A stretch of DNA of 9,311 nt from Actinomycetales bacterium (GTDB taxonomy: Bacteria; Actinomycetota; Actinomycetes; Actinomycetales; Dermabacteraceae). How positions within the stretch are numbered: position 1 is the first letter of the stretch; each line of letters begins with the position of its first letter. A model generated the notes under the pieces. That model was not told the origin of the DNA. It did not search any database and was given only the letters and a program-made list of their open reading frames with translations. Of the stretch, positions 6,188 to 9,311 are shown in pieces. The stretch covers positions 1-9,311 of the forward strand of contig JAAZLF010000225.1 in assembly GCA_012799425.1 (NCBI GenBank). The letters run 5' to 3'. A program made the position numbers and the translations under genes.

Positions 6188-6217
6188 TATCCACACTCGG
6201 TGCACCATATGTGGATA
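6188..6217. repeat. Nested 30-base dyad TATCCACA / GGTGCACC / TGTGGATA
   Basis: The outer arms TATCCACA (6188-6195) and TGTGGATA (6210-6217) are perfect inverted repeats. The perfect palindrome GGTGCACC (6199-6206) lies exactly at their centre, separated from each arm by three non-matching bases, so 24 of 30 positions are symmetric. The arm centres are 22 bases apart, about two helical turns. The layout fits an operator for a dimeric or tetrameric protein or a recombinase site; as a terminator it lacks a T-run. Confidence 0.6.
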
Positions 6218-6286
6218 CCAGCAGGTCACATAGGAGCGCGTGCGCCTCTGCGCCGCGCGAGAATTACGGGACCGCGAGCCCGTGAG

Positions 6287-6299
6287 CCAGCATTGCTGG
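6287..6299. repeat. Small dyad CCAGCA-T-TGCTGG
   Basis: Perfect 6-bp inverted repeat with a single central base; TGA and TCA extend it outward if one base (6286) is bulged. The loop is too short for an RNA hairpin without opening base pairs, so a protein-binding site is more likely than a terminator. Confidence 0.3.
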
Positions 6300-6350
6300 T
6301 CAGCGAATAAACGGGTTGCGACACACATCAGGCCTCGCAGTTCAAGACCC

Positions 6351-6364
6351 CCACAGAAATGTGG
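6351..6364. repeat. Small hairpin CCACA-GAAA-TGTGG downstream of rsmD
   Basis: A perfect 5-bp stem with a four-base loop begins 17 bases past the rsmD stop. Its right arm belongs to the TGTGGATGA copy of the repeat family (6360-6368). It could mark the 3' end of the recG-rsmD mRNA, but no U-run follows in the direction of transcription. Confidence 0.3.
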
Positions 6365-6380
6365 ATGAGGCGCGCTCCGC

Positions 6381-6935
6381 TCAGGCAGGCCCGCCGAACT
6401 GCAGCACAGTCTCGCCGTATCCCTTCGTGCCATCGTCGACCCATCCCTCGGGCCAGGTCACCGCAGGTGTGCGCGAGGAACGCTCGATGACCACCAATGC
6501 GTCGTCGGCCAGGGCGGGACGCAGGGTGAGCAGAAGGCGCTCGAGCGCCTCGGTCGTGACGTCATAGGGAGGGTCGAGGAAGACCAGGGTCGCGCCGTGC
6601 CCCTCGAGCTGCGCGGCGACGCTCGCCGCCTTCGCCGCACGGACGTCGGCGCGATCGACGAGATCGAGATCGCGTGCCGTGCGCCGCAGCTGCTGGGCGG
6701 TGGGGCCATGCATCTCCACGAGCACCGCATGCGCCGCGCCCCGGGAGAGGGCCTCGAAGGCCAGCCCACCGGTGCCCGCATAGAGGTCGACCACCCGGGC
6801 GCCGTCGAGCGCATCCCAGCCCTCGAGCCGGTTGAACAGCGCTTCGCGCACCTTGTCGGAGGTGGGGCGGGTGCCCTTGCCGGGAGGCCCTGGGATGGTG
6901 CGGCCGCCGAGGGTGCCGGAGACGATGCGGGGCAT
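6381..6935 (-). CDS. rsmD: 16S rRNA (guanine(966)-N(2))-methyltransferase
   Basis: SAM-dependent methyltransferase that modifies G966 (E. coli numbering) in helix 31 of 16S rRNA during small-subunit assembly. The 184-residue protein opens with MPRIVSGTLGGRTI and has the RPTSDKVREALFNRL segment (23-37). The SAM-binding motif I is VVDLYAGTGGLAFEALSRGA (48-67), the acidic motif II end is VLVEM (71-75), and the catalytic DPPY is at 121-124; YGET (173-176) near the end is also family-typical. The ATG at 6935 follows the recG stop by one base and has GGAGAG eight bases upstream. An in-frame ATG at 6965 would overlap recG by 29 bases and is less likely. Co-transcription with recG is probable. Downstream, instead of coaD, lies a 380-base gap and the HNH gene. 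Confidence 0.95.
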   Translation of the reverse strand: MPRIVSGTLGGRTIPGPPGKGTRPTSDKVREALFNRLEGWDALDGARVVDLYAGTGGLAFEALSRGAAHAVLVEMHGPTAQQLRRTARDLDLVDRADVRAAKAASVAAQLEGHGATLVFLDPPYDVTTEALERLLLTLRPALADDALVVIERSSRTPAVTWPEGWVDDGTKGYGETVLQFGGPA

Positions 6936-6936
6936 G

Positions 6937-9156
6937 TCAGCTTCTCTCCACGTCGGGGTCGGCATCCCGCAGACGATCCGCGATGGCGCCGGCGAGAGCG
7001 GGATGGTCGGTCAGCTCCGGGTCCGCGGCGACCACGGCGAAGGCGTCCTCTCGGGCCTGCTCGATGGCACGAGCGTCGCGCATCACGTCGAGGTGCTTCA
7101 GGGTGCGCTGGAGCCCGGATTGCTCCTCCCCCACCAGGTCGCCCGCGCCGCGGCGGCGCAGGTCGAGCTCGGCGAGGTCGAACCCGTCGGTCGCCTCCGC
7201 GATCGCCTGGAGGTGCTGGGAATGCTCCCTGCCGGGCACCGCCGAGGTGTCGAAGAAGGCGATGCCGGCGTGCTCGCCGCGGCCCACCCGACCACGCAGC
7301 TGGTGCAGCTGGGAGACGCCGAAGCGCTCTGCATCCAGCACGATCATGGTCGAGGCGTTGGGGACGTCGACCCCCACCTCGATGACGGTGGTGGAGACGA
7401 GCAGGTCGATATCGCCGCCGGCCATCCGTGTCATCACCTGCTGCTTCTCCTCGCCGCTCATCCGGCCATGCAGGACCGCCAGGCGCGCCCCTGCGAGCTC
7501 GGGACGCTCGGCCAGGCGCTGCACGGTCTGGGTGACGCCCCGCGCGGGGTCGAGCGCAGGTGGCTGCTCCTTCCCGTTCTCATCGAGCACGGGCGGGGCC
7601 GGGGCATCGTCGGCGGCGTCGTCCTCATCGATGCGGGCGCAGACCACGAAGACCTGGCGCCCGGCCGCGATCTCCTCCGCCGCCCGCTCCCACATCCGCT
7701 GCTCCCACCTCGGCAGCTTCTCGTGGACCACGAAGCTGGTGGCTCCGGCCCGCTGACCGGGGCTCTCGCGCAGTGTGAGCACGTCGAGGTCGCCGACGGT
7801 CGCGAGCGCGGCGGTGCGCGGGATCGGGGTCGCGGTCATCACGATCACGTGGGGGCTCTGCCCGGCGGGCCCCTTGGTGCGCAGGCGGCGGCGATGGTCC
7901 ACCCCGAAGCGGTGCTGCTCGTCGATCACCACCAGGCCGAGGGACGCGAACTCCACACCCTCGTTGAGCAGGGCGTGGGTGCCCACCACGATGCCGGCCT
8001 GACCGGACGTGACGTCCAGGAGGGTCTCGCGGCGTCCCGCGGTGCGCTGGGAGCCGGTGAGCAGGCGCACCCGGGTGGCGTCGGGGTGGGCGTCGAGCTG
8101 TCCGGCGCGGGCCAGCTCCCCCAGCAGGGTGGTCAGAGTGCGGTGGTGCTGCTCGGCGAGGACCTCCGTCGGGGCGAGCAGTGCGGCCTGGTGCCCGGAG
8201 TCGACGGCGCGGAGCATGGCGCGCAATGCGACGACGGTCTTGCCGGAGCCGACGTCCCCCTGCAGCAGCGCACTGGTGGGATGGCCGTTGCCGATGCGCT
8301 CGGTGAGCCGCTCCCCGATCTCGCGCTGGCCGTCGGTGAGCGTGAAGGGCAGCCGCTCGTCGAAGAGGTCCTGGAGCGGCCCCTCGGCGGCGAGGACAGG
8401 TGCCGGGGTGCGCTCGTCCTGGGCGCGCCGCTGGGCGAAGATCGCCTGCAGCACGAACGCCTCCTCGTAGCGCAGGTGGGCCATGCCCCGCTGGGTGTCC
8501 TCGAGGGTGAGCGGGGTGTGGACGAGACGGGCTGCCTCGGGCAGCAGCGGCAGGCCGCGCCGCACCAGCACCTCGTCGGGGACGGGGCGCGAGAGCGAGT
8601 CGGTGAACTCGAGCCCCTTCTCGGTGGCGGAGCGCATCGTGGACTGGGCGATGTTCTGCCGCAGCGGGTAGACCGGCTTCGGCCGCTGCGCCAGGACGCG
8701 GCCCTCGTCGGTGTCCTCATAGGGCTCGTAGGTGGGGTGGGCGATCTGCAGCTCGCCGCGATAGTCGTTGCGCCCGACGGTGCCGTGCACGACGACGTGG
8801 GCGCCGACAGGAAGGCGGCCGCGATGCCACTGGACCTGGTGGTGCTTGGTCAGGAAGAAGGTCAGCGGCATGTCCTCGATGCCATCGGAGACGATCACCT
8901 CGAGGATGAAGCCGCGGCGGCTGCGCATCGCACGGTCCCGCACCGAGACCACCGAGACGACGGCGCTGACCTCCTCGCCCTCGCTGACCTCGTGCAGGGA
9001 TCTCAGCGGGGCGGGCACGACGTAGCGTCGCGGGGCGAAGCGCATCATGGTGTCCAGGTCCCGCACCCCGAAGGAGGCCATCGCCCGGGACTCCTTGGAC
9101 ACCAGCAGCTCCGACAGCGGCATCGAGCCGCGTGCGGACTCCTGCCTCCTGGCCAT
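6937..9156 (-). CDS. recG: ATP-dependent DNA helicase RecG
   Basis: Superfamily 2 branch-migration helicase that regresses stalled replication forks and processes Holliday junctions and R-loops. From the chosen start it has 739 residues, a normal length. The N-terminal wedge/OB-fold domain covers about 60-145. The helicase core follows: Walker A GDVGSGKT (300-307), APTEVLAEQ (328-336), DEQH box (412-415), TATPIPRT (441-448), LHGRM (562-566), STTVIEVGVDVPNA (588-601) and QLRGRVGRG (619-627). The C-terminal RRRGAGDLVGEEQSG segment (667-681) is typical of RecG. An acidic, Pro-rich loop at about 512-538 lies inside the second helicase domain. The frame is open to an ATG at 9264, but GAGGAG six bases before the ATG at 9156 decides the start. 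It forms a unit with rsmD. Confidence 0.97.
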   Translation of the reverse strand: MARRQESARGSMPLSELLVSKESRAMASFGVRDLDTMMRFAPRRYVVPAPLRSLHEVSEGEEVSAVVSVVSVRDRAMRSRRGFILEVIVSDGIEDMPLTFFLTKHHQVQWHRGRLPVGAHVVVHGTVGRNDYRGELQIAHPTYEPYEDTDEGRVLAQRPKPVYPLRQNIAQSTMRSATEKGLEFTDSLSRPVPDEVLVRRGLPLLPEAARLVHTPLTLEDTQRGMAHLRYEEAFVLQAIFAQRRAQDERTPAPVLAAEGPLQDLFDERLPFTLTDGQREIGERLTERIGNGHPTSALLQGDVGSGKTVVALRAMLRAVDSGHQAALLAPTEVLAEQHHRTLTTLLGELARAGQLDAHPDATRVRLLTGSQRTAGRRETLLDVTSGQAGIVVGTHALLNEGVEFASLGLVVIDEQHRFGVDHRRRLRTKGPAGQSPHVIVMTATPIPRTAALATVGDLDVLTLRESPGQRAGATSFVVHEKLPRWEQRMWERAAEEIAAGRQVFVVCARIDEDDAADDAPAPPVLDENGKEQPPALDPARGVTQTVQRLAERPELAGARLAVLHGRMSGEEKQQVMTRMAGGDIDLLVSTTVIEVGVDVPNASTMIVLDAERFGVSQLHQLRGRVGRGEHAGIAFFDTSAVPGREHSQHLQAIAEATDGFDLAELDLRRRGAGDLVGEEQSGLQRTLKHLDVMRDARAIEQAREDAFAVVAADPELTDHPALAGAIADRLRDADPDVERS
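6944..6949 (-). promoter_or_regulatory. Ribosome binding site deciding the rsmD start
   Basis: GGAGAG on the minus strand, inside the last codons of recG, is eight bases before the ATG at 6935. It favours the 184-residue form over the one starting at 6965. Confidence 0.6.
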
Positions 9157-9162
9157 GCGCGG

Positions 9163-9168
9163 CTCCTC
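9163..9168 (-). promoter_or_regulatory. Ribosome binding site deciding the recG start
   Basis: GAGGAG lies six bases upstream of the ATG at 9156. The next in-frame ATG (9123) has AGGAG 15 bases away, too far, and the longer form from 9264 would read through the probable promoter region. Confidence 0.7.
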
Positions 9169-9201
9169 GTCGTCAGTCCCGTACAGTGCAGCGTGCGAGG
9201 T

Positions 9202-9230
9202 CCTATCGTGCCACTGTCCTGCGGTGTCGT
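9202..9230 (-). promoter_or_regulatory. Weak promoter candidate for recG-rsmD
   Basis: On the minus strand ACGACA (complement of 9225-9230, four of six to TTGACA), 17 bases, then GATAGG (complement of 9202-9207, three of six to TATAAT). Spacing is ideal but the -10 is poor. A start near 9195 would leave a leader of about 40 bases. Confidence 0.3.
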
Positions 9231-9246
9231 GACGGAGTCCACAAGG

Positions 9247-9262
9247 GGAGGAACGGTCCTCC
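9247..9262. repeat. Perfect hairpin GGAGGA-ACGG-TCCTCC in the divergent intergenic region
   Basis: A 6-bp perfect inverted repeat with a four-base centre lies between the recG promoter candidate and the divergent -10 at 9288. It has no T-run. It may be an operator, or a terminator-like element for transcripts arriving from the right. Confidence 0.4.
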
Positions 9263-9287
9263 ACTTCTGGCGCGCTCGCATCTGAGC

Positions 9288-9293
9288 TATGAT
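9288..9293 (+). promoter_or_regulatory. -10 box TATGAT of a divergent rightward promoter
   Basis: TATGAT matches five of six bases of the -10 consensus and points to the right, away from recG; the -35 (TTCTGG at 9265-9270, 17-base spacer) is poor. Transcription would begin near 9300. In related actinobacteria the ribosomal protein L28 gene rpmB often lies near recG on the opposite strand, so it may be the target, but no coding sequence is visible in the remaining bases. Confidence 0.45.
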
Positions 9294-9311
9294 TCCGTGG
9301 TTGCCCTGACA

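Larger units (their letters stand above)
6001..6380. other. Non-coding, locally AT-rich gap between rsmD and the HNH gene
   Basis: No credible gene lies in these 380 bases. The sub-stretch 6101-6160 has 24 G/C in 60 bases, far below the surrounding coding DNA. The gap holds a promoter candidate for the HNH gene, a cluster of TGTGGATA-type repeats with a nested dyad, a CCAGCA-T-TGCTGG dyad at 6287-6299, and a CCACA-GAAA-TGTGG hairpin at 6351-6364. The open frames crossing it lack coding character. Confidence 0.7.

Noticed and set aside
3817..6285. Very long + strand open frame (over 800 codons) opposite the GNAT and HNH genes
   Set aside because: It lies antisense to two genes with clear domains; its Gly/Val/Glu/Gln/His-rich composition is what the reverse of GC-rich coding DNA gives, and it has no recognisable motif.
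6149..6368. Chromosomal origin of replication
   Set aside because: Although DnaA-like boxes cluster here, neither dnaA, dnaN, gyrB, rpmH nor a parAB locus is nearby, and only one box is exact.
6149..6368. CRISPR array
   Set aside because: The repeats are only 8-11 bases, vary in orientation and have irregular spacing; no cas gene is present.
3217..6380. Integrative element with tRNA attachment site
   Set aside because: No tRNA gene, integrase, transposase or flanking direct repeats could be found by reading both ends of the region.
6146..6433. Minus-strand open frame of about 95 codons from the end of rsmD into the AT-rich gap
   Set aside because: It overlaps the rsmD C terminus in another frame, has mixed third-position bases and shows no protein-like pattern.
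6832..9285. Very long + strand open frame (over 800 codons) opposite recG
   Set aside because: Antisense to recG, whose helicase motifs are unambiguous. The frame is an artefact of high G/C content.

Overview
The window looks like chromosomal DNA from a high-GC Gram-positive actinobacterium. The evidence is the strongly G/C-biased third codon positions, the actinobacterial character of the proteins, and the order of a conserved housekeeping cluster. A member of the Micrococcales, perhaps close to Brachybacterium/Dermabacteraceae, is my best guess; it is an inference from gene content, not a demonstrated placement.

Layout, left to right. Positions 57-389 (+) hold a small orphan gene of unknown function whose reading frame stays open to the left edge. 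It converges on a leftward block that fills the rest of the window. Read in the direction of transcription (right to left), that block is recG (9156-6937), rsmD (6935-6381), a 380-base non-coding and locally AT-rich gap, a DUF222/HNH endonuclease gene (6000-4417), a RimJ/RimL-type GNAT acetyltransferase (4395-3808), a short gap with a coding-like relic, a DUF3224 protein (3653-3249), coaD (3216-2725), a DUF177/YceD protein (2691-2113), rnc (2113-1361) and mutM (1356-400). At the far right the sequence enters a divergent promoter region whose gene lies outside the window.

Two housekeeping modules can be seen. recG-rsmD (fork rescue, 16S rRNA methylation) are one base apart. coaD-DUF177-rnc-mutM (CoA synthesis, an rRNA/L32-associated protein, dsRNA processing, 8-oxoG repair) are tightly packed with 4-base or overlapping junctions. 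In many actinobacteria rsmD and coaD are adjacent; here about 3.2 kb of accessory genes (HNH, GNAT, DUF3224) separate them. rpmF (L32), commonly found between the DUF177 gene and rnc, is absent, and the two genes overlap by one base.

The most interesting signals are non-coding. Upstream of the HNH gene there is a cluster of TGTGGATA / TATCCACA sequences (DnaA-box-like) that includes a nested 30-base dyad centred near 6202.5. In addition, three genes (coaD, DUF3224, GNAT) each have a -10-like hexamer exactly six bases before the ATG and no usable Shine-Dalgarno, which suggests leaderless mRNAs. Starts for recG, rsmD, the HNH gene and DUF177 were moved inward from the longest open frame because strong Shine-Dalgarno sequences support the internal codons. 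I see no complete new defence or mobile system; the insertion between rsmD and coaD is the best candidate for something not ordinary.
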